Source: Fragum whitleyi (Eukaryota; Mollusca; Bivalvia; Cardiida; Cardiidae). From it: DNA of 64,000 bases. This document shows, piece by piece, positions 11,015 through 22,682 of this stretch (position 1 is its first letter; every line of letters begins with the position of its first letter). The DNA is taken from assembly GCA_948146395.1 (NCBI GenBank), contig OX411555.1, positions 43,361,725 through 43,425,724 on the forward strand, in the 5' to 3' direction. The notes beneath the pieces were generated by a model. It made no database searches and was not told the DNA's origin. It saw only the letters and a list, made by a program, of their open reading frames with translations. A program made the translations under genes and the position numbers.

Positions 11015-11440
11015 AGCCCGGTCTGAGCATCAGCACTGTCTGACCAGATTATTTACTATGCACATTGTAGATAAATAAAGCCTCAAAGTATCTTTAGAGA
11101 GTCAGACAAGCTCCTACTTAAACGATGTGGCTATATAGGCTGCAAAGTAATTGCATCTCGCGTAAATGATCCTGTGCGTGGCATTTCCAACAATTTCAAA
11201 TATGAGCAAATTAAAGACTCTGGCCTGTCTGTGCATATGCACAGCCAGTTCAGAGTCTTTACTTTGCACTTGGTAGATCGAGAAGGTCTCAAAGTGTCTT
11301 TAGACTGTCAGGTAATCTTTTAATCACACTATGCGGCTGTCTAGGCTTCTAAATGTTGTCCCTTTAAAGTCGTAACAAATTGTAGAAAATGTCACGCACA
11401 GGCTAATGTGTGAAACTGTTGGAAATGTCACATATAGGCT
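11015..11440. mobile_element. M8 repeat, unit 2
   Basis: Same repeat as at 5225-5650, with the palindrome centred on TGTGCATATGCACA. Confidence 0.55.
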
Positions 11441-11551
11441 AAATCGTCGTTTGATTAAAGTGAATCGGACAAACAAGAAAGGGGGAAGAGACGTATTTTC
11501 AATTCAACGACTAAACCTAACATGTTTAAAGAAATGCTAAGATTATGTCAG

Positions 11552-11974
11552 TACAGTTAAAAACATCGTGAAATTGACATTGATCTCGATCAGAACCATT
11601 CCAAATCGCTCACTCAGCGCTCCATTCATTCATTCCTAACACTCACTCAAATCATTCAAAAACGCTCCAAAATCACTAAAATATATACGATCAACAGCTA
11701 AATTCAAAATAAACATAAAAGTTAAATCGCGATTTCACTAACATATTTGAAATTGTAAGTGTTTGATTGGTTCTTGAAGAACGAGAACGCTTTTTATAGA
11801 CCTTGTATGCATATTTTATTAAAGGGAGGAAATAACATCGCTGAAAAAAATTAGCAATGTTTGATTACCTCCCTTTAATTTCACTCAAAACTCGCTTAAC
11901 ACACTCATTCAATTTCATCTTAAAATCATTCCAAAATCATTCATCTTGTCAATTTCACGATGTTGATAACTGTA
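11552..11974. mobile_element. M1 MITE, unit 3
   Basis: Same insertion as at 80-502. Confidence 0.85.
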
Positions 11975-12419
11975 CCTGTGGTCGAGAGATAGAGCGTCGG
12001 TATTGAGATCAAGAGGCAACAGGTCCGTTCCTTGGGGCGGCTATCGATATCGCATTTTGCAAAATTAATACAATCAGGAAAAGTAATGAATGTTTTCGCC
12101 ATGTAGCTGAATTGAGAAAAATTGTTTTAAGCTGTAAAAACTTGTTTATCCCTCGTTGTTGAATAAAAAGGTCTGAATCTTTTTATTTTTCATGCCTGCC
12201 GGTTGCAAGGCGTAATATTGTGGCGGGATCAGTTACGTCAAGCGGATATAGTCCACAAGTCCAATGGACAAACATGACAGTGTGTTACAAATTGATTCTA
12301 GACTTGGTAGGATATTTTTCCAAGACTACGTAGCGCGTTTTATAAGAACCATACTCAGCCTTGCATGGTTTCAGAAACATTGCCAGGTTTGAATATGAGC
12401 TTTGTCCAGAACAGATCTC

Positions 12420-12648
12420 TAAACCCTTTGCTGTTTAATCCCTGCTTTTTACGTGCCTGTGCTTTTATGACTGAGAAAACATTGTGAAAAAAGAAGAAAT
12501 TGCTTCTGACAAGCAATTTCTTCTTTTTCCACACTATTTTCTACCCTACTGAATGGTTATTTTTCAAATTATACCCACTTTTAATTTTCGTCTGCAAAAC
12601 CTTTGAATTTGGACAGGTCCAAAATTTTGTAAAACAAGAAAGGGTTAA
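12420..12648. mobile_element. M4 MITE, unit 3
   Basis: Same insertion as at 948-1176. Confidence 0.75.
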
Positions 12649-13463
12649 AGTGCACTTGGTCTTGGGTTAAAAGCAATGGATCAACTCTTAGAAAAGCCTC
12701 ATACGATCTATAGATAACATTATACGCCAAACCCACTGAAAGATAGGTAAAATGGTTATGTTTGTGAAGTTTCGGACATCCGAAATTGAGTCAACCTGAG
12801 AAAAACCTAGGCAAATAAAAAATGAACATTGTATGCTTACTAGTGGACAAAAATGTTTGTCCAATCAACTTGATTTTTACCGAAATGATTGTCTTCATGT
12901 AATCTTTGACCAGCTTTAAATTGTTAAGAAGGGTCAAAAACTTAAGACACGAGGTTAAACCTGAGAACAACTTTGAAAATTAACCATGAATTAGATGTAA
13001 AGGATTTTTTAAATGATTTTAGATGAAACCGTAACTCGGTCACGGGGTCAAAATTCTAGAAATAACTGCATTTGCTCTCTAGAAGCCATATCTTTTATCA
13101 AATCAGAATGATTATGTTGGTTTTTAAAACAAACATTTTTGCTTTAGCTTTGAAATTATCCCCATTGTGACCCTCTTATTCAGACTTTGATTTTTGGCGT
13201 AACTCTAGACTGGTAGCCGTTTCTTATATAGAGGTACATTATTGAAAATATGTAATAACAAGAGGACAAAGAGGGCCTGTATCGCTCCACTGGCTTTAAA
13301 ATCGTTAGACTTTCATTAAATAAAGCTTACTTTAAATGAATACATTAACTCCGAAATCTCCTAAGACCTATCTAATAATAATTAACTGGTTCTGGTCCAT
13401 ATTGCACCAAAATATTCAATCACAAAGAACCTGCAACCCTTCACCCATCTTATTAAAACATAT

Positions 13464-13852
13464 GGTTCAGATGGAGATGTCATTCGGAAATTTAGGGCTC
13501 AAAATAGACCCTGCCCTGCCACGCCCATATTTATGGACCAATCTAAATTCTTGAACAATTTAAGTAAAGGGTCACTAAAGGAACATTTTGGTAAAGTTTC
13601 ATTGAAATCGGCCCAGTGATTCAGGAGGAGATGTCGTTTAAAGATTTCGGGCTCAAAATAAGCCCTGCCCTGCCACGTCCATATTTATGGGCCAATCAAA
13701 ATTTCCTGAACAATTTAAGTTAAGGGTCATTAAAGGAACATTCCGGTAAAGTTTCATTGCAATCGGCCCAATGGTTCAGGAGGAGATGTCGTTTAAAGAT
13801 TTCGGGCTCAAAATAAGCCCCGCCCTGCCACGCCTATATTTATGGGCCAATC
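13464..13852 (+). repeat. ~155-bp sub-repeat block, unit 3
   Basis: Same block as at 1988-2380. Small substitutions such as TTAAGTTAAGG break the short frame seen in the other units, showing that the frame is not maintained. Confidence 0.85.
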
Positions 13853-14744
13853 CGGCGATATTACGGAAACTGATGATTAATGCAGCTTTATTGTTATCGC
13901 ACTGTCGTTCCAAGGGTTACGAACGTATTAGGTAGTGTGCAAATCAATGTTCTAAAACTTATTAAAAATTACGCACAATTATCTGAATAACAGAAGACAA
14001 GAAAACCTCGTCATTTCAAATCCCTCGTTAGACATGTTGCTGCAGACACTTTATATGTCATTGGGATTTCCCCGTGTTCTCTGAAAATGCCGTTTATAAA
14101 CGAGGATAGTCGAATGACCTTTTTGAAATAATTTCCGGTAGCGTCTATTTTCACTTCGGATAAAATACACGTAGATCTATTTTAAGACTTTAAGAAAGGG
14201 CTATTTCGATATTTTATCTGTCAGAGCTGTATAAATCACTAAGAATATCCGTCAATCAAACCCGACTCGCCCAAGTACAAGCATCTATTTAATCGTTAGA
14301 AATAAGGAATAATGGAGGAGAAAAGTGCCTTATCGAATCAAAATATAAAACACTCTTGTCCATCGGATATTAACAATGAAATATAAAAATGAGAGAGAAA
14401 AAAAATAATTATAGCAGCAATTTATTATTAGTTTGCACGAATTTAATTCTTGCAAACCTAAACTAACCCCATCTGTTTGAAATTGATTATCAAAGAGAAA
14501 ATAACAATATAAAAAAAAAAAAAACTTGAAATTTCCATTATATCTTAGACAAAAAACAAGACAGTGCGGACAAGTATGTACGAAGCCTGTAGTTGGTATT
14601 TTCCCTTTTCAAGAATAGTTACATTTGTATCATGCGTTAAGAGTAATAAACATAAATATATATTCATATACTGTAACAATAGAATGCACTTTTATAGGTT
14701 AACACGATGTAGAAAGTGAATGAAAAACATAACAATATAACAAG

Positions 14745-14873
14745 CCCTGCGTTCTGGGCAAAAAACGCTCGCAAACGCCCGGAAACCGAACACCGCCCTG
14801 CACGTGGGTACAGGTCCAGGGCGGGGCAACAACCACCAAACGCCCCACAAACGTCCCCAGCCCGAACGCAGGA
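14745..14873. repeat. GC-rich foldback, unit 3
   Basis: Same island as at 3281-3409, with the inner stem weakened by a C in place of G (CAGGTCCAGGGCGG). Confidence 0.6.
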
Positions 14874-15250
14874 CAAAGCAAATAAATAGATCAAATTAAA
14901 GTTTGGTAAAAAATGATATTTAGCAATGCGTAGAAAGGAAAATTATCCTTTATGGGACTATTCACAATATGCTATAAATCTGCAAAAACACAACCAAAGA
15001 AAAGTATTCTTCCAAAATCTAAAGAAAAATCAAGCAAAAAGGAGATAACCAGAGATCCCCGTTAGAACAACACAATCCGTCAGCGAATGATATCCCTGAC
15101 TGAGTGTTATGTAATAATGGATTGTATAACCTTTGAATAACTTTATAAAACCTCATAACTACAGTTTGAATGAGCTGTAGCTATGAGTTTATTGACTCTA
15201 TTATAAATATTTATTATAATCTTATGAAATAAATCGCATAATCCATTTTT

Positions 15251-16087
15251 TTATGAGATAGAAATAGTTGGATTATAAATGGTTTTTCTACGCTTCATAA
15301 ACGCTTTTACAACGTATTTTGCTGTCCTACGTACATGGTGTAATTATAAGTAGCATAGCCTTTGCTCTGGAGATAACTGCCTGTATACATCAGTTGTAAT
15401 TATATCAGTGAAAACTTCGTTTCGTATATCGCAATAAAATTCACATTCAATTACAAAATGCTGTTCGTTTTCGATTGCGGCACTCGAACAAAAATTGCAT
15501 ATACGCATATCGATCGTCTCACTAATATACCTCCCAGTCTCAATTCTTAATGGTAGTATTCCACACCTTAGTTGGGCAAGTAGGGAACGTTCATTCTTCT
15601 GTAGATTAAGTCTTACATAGTGTTCCGTCGAGAATTCCGTTTTGAACATCTTGTATGTACGAAGTTTCGGAGTACATTCAATATTATTTAACCATAATAC
15701 ACTGAATAGTTGTTTGATTCTCATTTCAGCTTGAGCTATATTAACGGGTTGTTTATTTGTGAAATGATGTGATAAATCTAGCTTCTCTAATACGGTCTTG
15801 ATATCGCTACACCAATTATTTGCACATCTTTCATAGTCTACCTCAAAAATTTTCTTCAGGAGTCTATCACGAGGCATTTGCAGAAGTCTATTCCAATATC
15901 GTATGATGCTTATCCATTGTCTATATTGTGTTGGTAGCCAGCCAGTGTCACCGACCAGAGCATTCACAGGGGCAAATCTATGAACGCCTAGAAAATACCG
16001 CATACATCTGTTCTGAATGTTATCTAGGCACTTATTGTAAGTGCCTGTAAATAACTGATCCCTCGATTTCAAGATTCTAGATCCAAG
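15251..16087 (-). pseudogene. LINE reverse-transcriptase ORF, C-terminal fragment, broken (unit 3)
   Basis: Same fragment as in unit 2, but a TTA leucine codon near the C-terminus has become TAA (15344-15346), removing the last 31 codons. The nonsense site differs from that in unit 1, so the two copies decayed independently after duplication. Confidence 0.85.
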
Positions 16088-16383
16088 TTAATTGATACAT
16101 TGTATTGAAAATCACAGCTAAAAAGTGTGAAAAACTTATACATGCGTTATAACTATAACAAAAGGTGTAAAAACAAACTATTATTACGTTTGTAGATAGT
16201 TGACATTACTCTAGCATTTGCCTTTCTTTGACTAAGATAGGGTTGAACGACAAAAAAAGAAATATAGTTAAAGCGTTTTATTTTGGCGTTAAGGTAAGAT
16301 GCGCCAAAATAAATCACCGCCAACAAATCTTAATCGAAAAACCGCCAAATGTGGACACCGCCAATTTAAAGCCGTTTACAGTA

Positions 16384-16825
16384 TACAGTTAATAACATCG
16401 TGAAATTGACAGTCACCTCAATCTAAACCATTCTAAATCGATCACTCAGCGCTCCAATCATTCATTCCAAACACTCACTCAAACCATTCAAAAACGATCA
16501 AACCTATTGAAAAACATATAATCAACAACATCATTCAAAATAAATTTTGACAGAGAAAACTCGCGATTTCACTGACATAATTCAAATAGTTAGCGCCTCA
16601 TAGGTTCGTGAAGAAATTTGAAGCTGTGCACAGGACTTGTATGTACATTTTTGTTAAAGGGAGGTAATCAATATCGCAAATTTTGTTCACCCCGAACAAA
16701 ATTTGCAATATAGGATTACCTCCCATTAAATTCACTCAAAACTCGATCCTCACATTCATTCAATTTCATCCCTAAATCATTCCAAAATCATTCACCTTGT
16801 CAATTTCACGATGTTATTAACTGTA
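16384..16825. mobile_element. M1 MITE inserted only in unit 3, with TA duplication
   Basis: A 438-bp element (16386-16823) starting CAGTTAATAACATCGTG and ending CACGATGTTATTAACTG, flanked by TA on both sides. Unit 2 has the uninterrupted site (CAGTATATGTCCC at 10591-10603), so ends, length and target duplication can be read directly. It lies 82 bp upstream of the Link exon acceptor. It is a different subtype from the M1 copy at the start of each unit. Confidence 0.95.
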
Positions 16826-16906
16826 TGTCCCTGATTTATATATTATCCATGTTTAAAAAACAATCATTAATTGGTCTTAACTTTACGCAAATCAACTTCT
16901 TTTCAG

Positions 16907-17178
16907 TTTATAACAGAGGAATCGCACTTGGGTCCTACCTGATACCATTTGAAGATGCAAGGTCAACATGCAAGAGCGAGAACGCAACTTTGGCGTCAGA
17001 GGCAGATTTGCTGGAATCAAGGGCTCTTGGTTTGAACGTGTGTGGGTTCGGCTGGCTCTCAAATGGCCGGATCGGAATGGTTTTACAACGCCCAAGCCCG
17101 TGTACGTCTTACCCGTTCACTGAAGGTGTAATTTATCGTGCCAGGCAACCTGCATCTAATGTGTGGTGTAGGCTTTAA
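16907..17178 (+). CDS. Link-module terminal exon, copy 3
   Basis: Same 272-bp exon as copies 1 and 2 (acceptor CTTCTTTTCAG, split first codon, four cysteines, TAA), followed by AATAAA at 17220-17225. The protein sequence equals copy 2. The intron in front carries the unit 3-specific MITE, but the acceptor and its pyrimidine tract are unchanged. No upstream coding exon is visible inside the unit. Confidence 0.78.
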
Positions 17179-17242
17179 AGGATAATTTTAGTCCACGCGT
17201 GACATTTAAAATATTTTCGAATAAACGCTAGGCAAAAGACTC

Positions 17243-17668
17243 AGCCCAGTCTGAGCATCAGCACTGTCTGACCAGATTATTTACTATGCACATTGTAGAT
17301 AAATAAAGCCTCAAAGTATCTTTAGAGAGTCAGACAAGCTCCTACTTAAACGATGTGGCTATATAGGCTGCAAAGTGTTTGCATCTCGCGTAAATGATCC
17401 TGTGCGTGGCATTTCCAACAATTTCAAATATGAGCAAATTAAAGACTCTGGCCTGTCTGTGCATATGCACAGCCAGTTCAGAGTCTTTACTTTGCACTTG
17501 GTAGATCGAGAAGGTCTCAAAGTGTCTTTAGACTGTCAGGTAATCTTTTAATCACACTATGCGGCTGTCTAGGCTTCTAAATGTTGTCCCTTTAAAGTCG
17601 TAACAAATTGTAGAAAATGTCACGCACAGGCTAATGTGTGAAACTGTTGGAAATGTCACATATAGGCT
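17243..17668. mobile_element. M8 repeat, unit 3
   Basis: Same repeat as at 5225-5650. Confidence 0.55.
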
Positions 17669-17779
17669 AAATCGTCGTTTGATTAAAGTGAATCGGACAA
17701 ACAAGAAAGGGGGAAGAGACGTATTTTCAATTCAACGACTAAACCTAACATGTTTAAAGAAATGCTAAGATTATGTCAG

Positions 17780-18202
17780 TACAGTTAAAAACATCGTGAA
17801 ATTGACATTGATCTCGATCAGAACCATTCCAAATCGCTCACTCAGCGCTCCATTCATTCATTCCTAACACTCACTCAAATCATTCAAAAACGCTCCAAAA
17901 TCACTAAAATATATACGATCAACAGCTAAATTCAAAATAAACATAAAAGTTAAATCGCGATTTCACTAACATATTTGAAATTGTAAGTGTTTGATTAGTT
18001 CTTGAAGAACGAGAACGCTTTTTATAGACCTTGTATGCATATTTTATTAAAGGGAGGAAATAACATCGCTGAAAAAAATTAGCAATGTTTGATTACCTCC
18101 CTTTAATTTCACTCAAAACTCGCTTAACACACTCATTCAATTTCATCTTAAAATCATTCCAAAATCATTCATCTTGTCAATTTCACGATGTTGATAACTG
18201 TA
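17780..18202. mobile_element. M1 MITE, unit 4
   Basis: Same insertion as at 80-502, in the partial unit. Confidence 0.85.
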
Positions 18203-18647
18203 CCTGTGGTCGAGAGATAGAGCGTCGGTATTGAGATCAAGAGGCAACAGGTCCGTTCCTTGGGGCGGCTATCGATATCGCATTTTGCAAAATTAATACA
18301 ATCAGGAAAAGTAATGAATGTTTTCGCCATGTAGCTGAATTGAGAAAAATTGTTTTAAGCTGTAAAAACTTGTTTATCCCTCGTTGTTGAATAAAAAGGT
18401 CTGAATCTTTTTATTTTTCATGCCTGCCGGTTGCAAGGCGTAATATTGTGGCGGGATCAGTTACGTCAAGCGGATATAGTCCACAAGTCCAATGGACAAA
18501 CATGACAGTGTGTTACAAATTGATTCTAGACTTGGTAGGATATTTTTCCAAGACTACGTAGCGCGTTTTATAAGAACCATACTCAGCCTTGCATGGTTTC
18601 AGAAACATTGCCAGGTTTGAATATGAGCTTTGTCCAGAACAGATCTC

Positions 18648-18876
18648 TTAACCCTTTGCTGTTTAATCCCTGCTTTTTACGTGCCTGTGCTTTTATGACT
18701 GAGAAAACATTGTGAAAAAAGAAGAAATTGCTTCTGACAAGCAATTTCTTCTTTTTCCACACTATTTTCTACCCTACTGAATGGTTATTTTTCAAATTAT
18801 ACCCACTTTTAATTTTCGTCTGCAAAACCTTTGAATTTGGACAGGTCCAAAATTTTGTAAAACAAGAAAGGGTTAA
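18648..18876. mobile_element. M4 MITE, unit 4, intact TTAA ends
   Basis: The best copy for defining the element: TTAACCCTTTGCTG at the left and AAGAAAGGGTTAA at the right, so both flanks are TTAA. Other array copies have TAAA at the left. Confidence 0.8.
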
Positions 18877-19689
18877 AGTGCACTTGGTCTTGGGTTAAAA
18901 GCAATGGATCAACTCTTAGAAAAGCCTCATACGATCTATAGATAAAATTATACGCCAAACCCACTGAAAGATAGGTAAAATGGTTATGTTTGTGAAGTTT
19001 CGGACATCCGAAATTGAGTCAACCTGAGAAAAACCTAGGCAAATAAAAAATGAACATTGTATGCTTACTAGTGGACAAAAATGTTTGTCCAATCAACTTG
19101 ATTTTTACCGAAATGATTGTCTTCATGTAATCTTTGACCAGCTTTAAATTGTTAAGAAGGGTCAAAAACTTAAGACACGAGGTTAAACCTGAGAACAATT
19201 TTGAAAATTAACCATGAATTAGATGTAAAGGACTTTTTAAATGATTTTAGATGAAACCGTAACTCGGTCACGGGGTCAAAATTCTAGAAATAACTGCATT
19301 TGCTCTCTAGAAGCCATATCCTTTATCAAATCAGAATGATTATGTTGGTTTTTAAAACAAACATTTTTGCTTTAGCTTTGAAATTATCCCCATTGTGACC
19401 CTCTTATTCAGACTTTGATTTTTGGCGTAACTCTAGACTGGTAGCCGTTTCTTATATAGAGGTACATTATTGAAAATATGTAATAACAAGAGGACAAAGA
19501 GGGCCTGTATCGCTCCACTGGCTTTAAAATCGTTAGACTTTCATTAAATAAAGCTTACTTTAAATGAATACATTAACTCCGAAATCTCCTAAGACCTATC
19601 TAATAATAATTAACTGGTTCTGGTCCATATTGCACCAAAATATTCAATCACAAAGAACCTGCAACCCTTCACCCATCTTATTAAAACAT

Positions 19690-20758
19690 ATGGTTCAGAT
19701 GGAGATGTCATTCGGAAATTTAGGGCTCAAAATAGACCCTGCCCTGCCACGCCCATATTTATGGACCAATCTAAATTTTTGAACAATTTAAGTAAAGGGT
19801 CACTAAAGGAACATTTTGGTAAAGTTTCATTGAAATCGGCCCAGTGATTCAGGAGGAGATGTCGTTTAAAGATTTCGGGCTCAAAATAAGCCCTGCCCTG
19901 CCACGTCCATATTTAGGGGCCAATCAAAATTTCCTGAACAATTTAAGTAAAGGGTCATTAAAGGAACATTCCGGTAAAGTTTCATTGCAATCGGCCCAAT
20001 GGTTCAGGAGGAGATGTCGTTTAAAGATTTCGGGCTCAAAATAAGCCCCGCCCTGCCACGCCCATATTTATGGGCCAATCAAAATTTCCTGCACAATTTA
20101 AGTAAGGGTCACTAAAGGAACATTTTGGTAAAGTTTCATTGTAATCGGCCCAATGGTTCAGGAGGATATATCGTTTAAAGATTTCGGGCTCAAAATAAGC
20201 CCCGCCCTGCCACGCCAATATTTATGGGCCAATCAAAATTTCTTGAACAATTTAAGTCAAGGGTCACCAAGGGAACATTTTGGTAAAATTTCATTGAATT
20301 CGTCCCAATGGTTTAGGAGGAGATGTCGTTTAAAGATTTTGGGCTCAAAATAAGCCCCGCCCTGCCACGCCCATATTTATGGGCCAATCAAAATTTCTTG
20401 AACAATTTAAGTAAAGGGTCACCCAGGGAACATTTTGGTAAAGTTTCATTGAATTCTGCCCAATGGTTTTGGAGGAGAAGATTTTTAAGATTTCAAAGTG
20501 AAAAAATGCCACGCCCTGCCACGCCCATATTTGGGGGCCAATCAAATTTCTTTGAACAATTTAAGAAGAGGGCCACCCGAGGATCATTTCTACCAAGTTT
20601 CGTTAAAATCCGCCCATTGATTTGGGGGGAGAAGATGTTTAAAGAAAAGGTTTACGCACGGACGCACGGACGGACGCACGGACGCACACACGGACGCACG
20701 ACAGACACTCCGCCATGACAATAGCTCGCTGGCCTTCGGCCCATGGAGCTTAAAACCC
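19690..20758 (+). repeat. Extended ~155-bp sub-repeat array with natural 3' end
   Basis: Seven register points at about 19693, 19846, 20001, 20155, 20310, 20465 and 20619, spaced 153-155 bp. The last unit runs into GGACG/CACGG reiterations (20656-20702), then GCCATGACAATAGCTCGCTGG and a short GGCCTTCGGCC hairpin. I recall this type of ending from repeats dispersed in molluscan genomes. Open frames through it (20153-20353, 20323-20718) are periodic and follow the repeat. Confidence 0.8.
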
Positions 20759-20865
20759 AAAATCTAGTTTCATTTTAAGGTCTGAAAGGTCCAACTTTGT
20801 TATCTACTTTGTTACAAACTTCTAAAACAGGACCTGAATCCAAGGCTAACGTTACTCCTACGGTT

Positions 20866-21300
20866 TACAGTTAACAACATCGTGAAATTGACATGGTGAA
20901 TGATTTGAGTATGATTTAGGAATGAAATTGAATGAGCGTGTGAAGCGAGTTTTGAGTGAATTTAATGGGAGGTAATTCAATATCACAAATTTTTTTCAGG
21001 ATGAACAAAATTAGCGATATTGATTACCCCCCTTTTATGAAATATGCATACAAGTCCTATAGATGGTTTCCTATTTCTTTGAGGACCTATTAGACGATTA
21101 CGATTATGTCAGTAAAATCGCAATTTTTCTCTATCCAAATTATTTTTGAATAAAGTTATTGATTTTAATATTTTTCAATGGGTTTGAGCGTTTTGAAAGG
21201 TTTTAGTGAGTGTTTGGAATGAATGAATCGAGCGCTGAGTGAGCGATTTAGAATGGTTTTGATTGGTGTAAACATCAATTTCACGATGTAACTAACTGTA
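20866..21300. mobile_element. M1 MITE
   Basis: TACAGTTAACAACATCGTG ... CACGATGTAACTAACTGTA, with the internal GGGAGGTAATTCAATATC foldback. The right edge abuts tRNA-SINE sequence, so it probably inserted into a SINE. Confidence 0.85.
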
Positions 21301-21420
21301 ATTACCGGGTCCGATCCCCAACGGCGGCACACAATCTTTCTAAATTTTAGTCACTCGCCACTTGGTTTATAATCGTAGACCTATGAACGAGTTTTGAAAG
21401 CGTCGTAAAACCTCGTTTAA
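21301..21420 (+). repeat. tRNA-derived SINE (family 1), 3' part
   Basis: GGGTCCGATCCCCAACGGCGGC resembles a tRNA T-arm and 3' stem. It is followed by TTATAATCGTAGACCTATG and AAGCGTCGTAAAACCTCG, as in the SINEs at 50511-50782 and 55557-55785. The head is separated from this part by the MITE at 20866-21300. Confidence 0.6.
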
Positions 21421-21467
21421 GCAAACCAACATACAGCATAACTAGCTTTGGTCATTTAACTTAATGG

Positions 21468-21540
21468 TTAAGGTAGTGAATCCGTAATAGTTCCGCAACA
21501 TTTCTCCTTTTTGATGAAACCTCGTTAAAAATGCGAACAA
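21468..21540. mobile_element. M2 MITE fragment (TTAA)
   Basis: Begins TTAAGGTAGTGAATCCGTAA like the complete copies at 38908-39060 and 27568-27731, but loses similarity before the centre. The right half is missing. Confidence 0.6.
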
Positions 21541-21931
21541 TCTTGGAATGAGTTTAGAATTAATTTGAATGAGTATGATGGGCGAGTATTGAAAGGTTTT
21601 CAAGGGAGGCAAAACACAATCGATAATTTCGTCCAATTGGAAAAAATACGTGAGTTTTTACCCCCCTTTAAAAAGATCTACGTACTTTTCTGATTTCATG
21701 TCTTAACGGACAATTTAGATGATTAAAAATCAACACCAGCCAGTGAAAATGCAATCATACATTGATCAATTAGATTGTAATGTCGATCTTTTTGAACGAT
21801 TTCGAAGCGTTTTGAATTATTTCGGAGCGTTTTCGAGTGAGTTTTTTGAAAGAATGATTTGAGTGCTGAGCGAGTGTTTTTGAATGGTTTTGATTGTAGT
21901 GATTTTCAATTTCAAGATGTGATTAATTGTA
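21541..21931. mobile_element. M1-related fragments
   Basis: Diverged M1 sequence: GGTTTTCAAGGGAGGCAAAA near 21593-21612 and a right half ending in TTCAATTTCAAGATGTGATT near 21930. It resembles the variant at 28381-28831. Confidence 0.55.
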
Positions 21932-22026
21932 CAATGAATACGTTTTCTTTTTTTGTTAGTTCTACATTTTGTATTCTTGTTGGACTTTCACCTTTGTCAT
22001 GCTGAATGAAAATTTAAATAAAACAT

Positions 22027-22292
22027 ATGTGTAACCCGTCACGCGAAAATGGATCATCTGGGATCTCTGTTTAATGAATATTTGAAAAAGACATTGAGTC
22101 CTGCAAAGGTCAACCAGGAGTAGCATTTCAAAAATTCTTTCTTTGGAAGGTAGATTATTCGTTCTAGATTCAGAAAATAAGCAAAGTGCGAAAAGTCTCA
22201 CCGCTAGTCAGTCTGCGCATTCCGCGCATTCTGACTAGGGTCGACACTTTACGCACTGCCAAGATGGTCCCTTTTCGCGTGACGGATCACAT
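22027..22292. mobile_element. M3 MITE
   Basis: Inverted ends GTAACCCGTCACGCGAAAA and TTTTCGCGTGACGGATCAC, with an internal palindromic GTCAGTCTGCGCATTCCGCG motif. Relatives lie at 27095-27350 and 45806-46034. It is about 270 bp and non-coding. Confidence 0.8.
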
Positions 22293-22559
22293 TTATATCA
22301 AGGGCTGAAAACACTACATACACCTATTTTGAGTCAGTTAATGTATGAAAAAAAATATTCTTGTTTTGTTTCTTTATTAAAAAAGGCAAAATAGGCTAAG
22401 ACCATAAATGCCGGTTGATGTATGTCTATACCATGTCAAAGTAGGAATATTAAGGACTTAACATGCAAAGAGTTTAACTTCATCTGAAAATATATCAGAA
22501 AATGAAACGCCTTCGATTATATCTTTTATAATCGTCGGGAGAAAAACGAGAAATAACAT

Positions 22560-22565
22560 TTTATT
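22560..22565 (-). promoter_or_regulatory. Polyadenylation signal of the lectin-like gene
   Basis: AATAAA on the minus strand, 118 bases downstream of the stop codon at 22683. A second AATAAA is at 22373-22378. Which one is used is not known. Confidence 0.5.
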
Positions 22566-22682
22566 CTGACTTAATAAACCCATCGCCGAACCAGTGCAAT
22601 TATCAAAAAGATATCCTCCTGCTTAGAAGAATTCAGTGGATTTGTTTACAATCTCATCGTTAAAGGTCAGTTGTTACGCACA

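Larger units (their letters stand above)
5682..11472 (+). repeat. Tandem array unit 2 (5.79 kb)
   Basis: Full unit with the same order of parts as unit 1. It is the best preserved copy: the LINE fragment is open throughout, the 116-bp segment before the Link exon is present, and the TA site occupied by a MITE in unit 3 is empty here (TA at 10596-10597). Confidence 0.95.
11473..17700 (+). repeat. Tandem array unit 3 (6.23 kb)
   Basis: Full unit, longer than unit 2 because a 438-bp M1 MITE plus a 2-bp target duplication sits at 16384-16825. Without it the length (5788 bp) is within a few bases of unit 2. Its LINE fragment has a nonsense change near the 3' end. Confidence 0.95.
17701..20080 (+). 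repeat. Tandem array unit 4, partial (2.38 kb)
   Basis: Matches the first 2380 bp of unit 1 with no net length change and few substitutions. At 20081 it leaves the unit sequence and continues as more ~155-bp sub-repeats. The unit junction (2380/2381) therefore falls inside that sub-repeat, which marks one breakpoint of the duplication. Confidence 0.93.
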
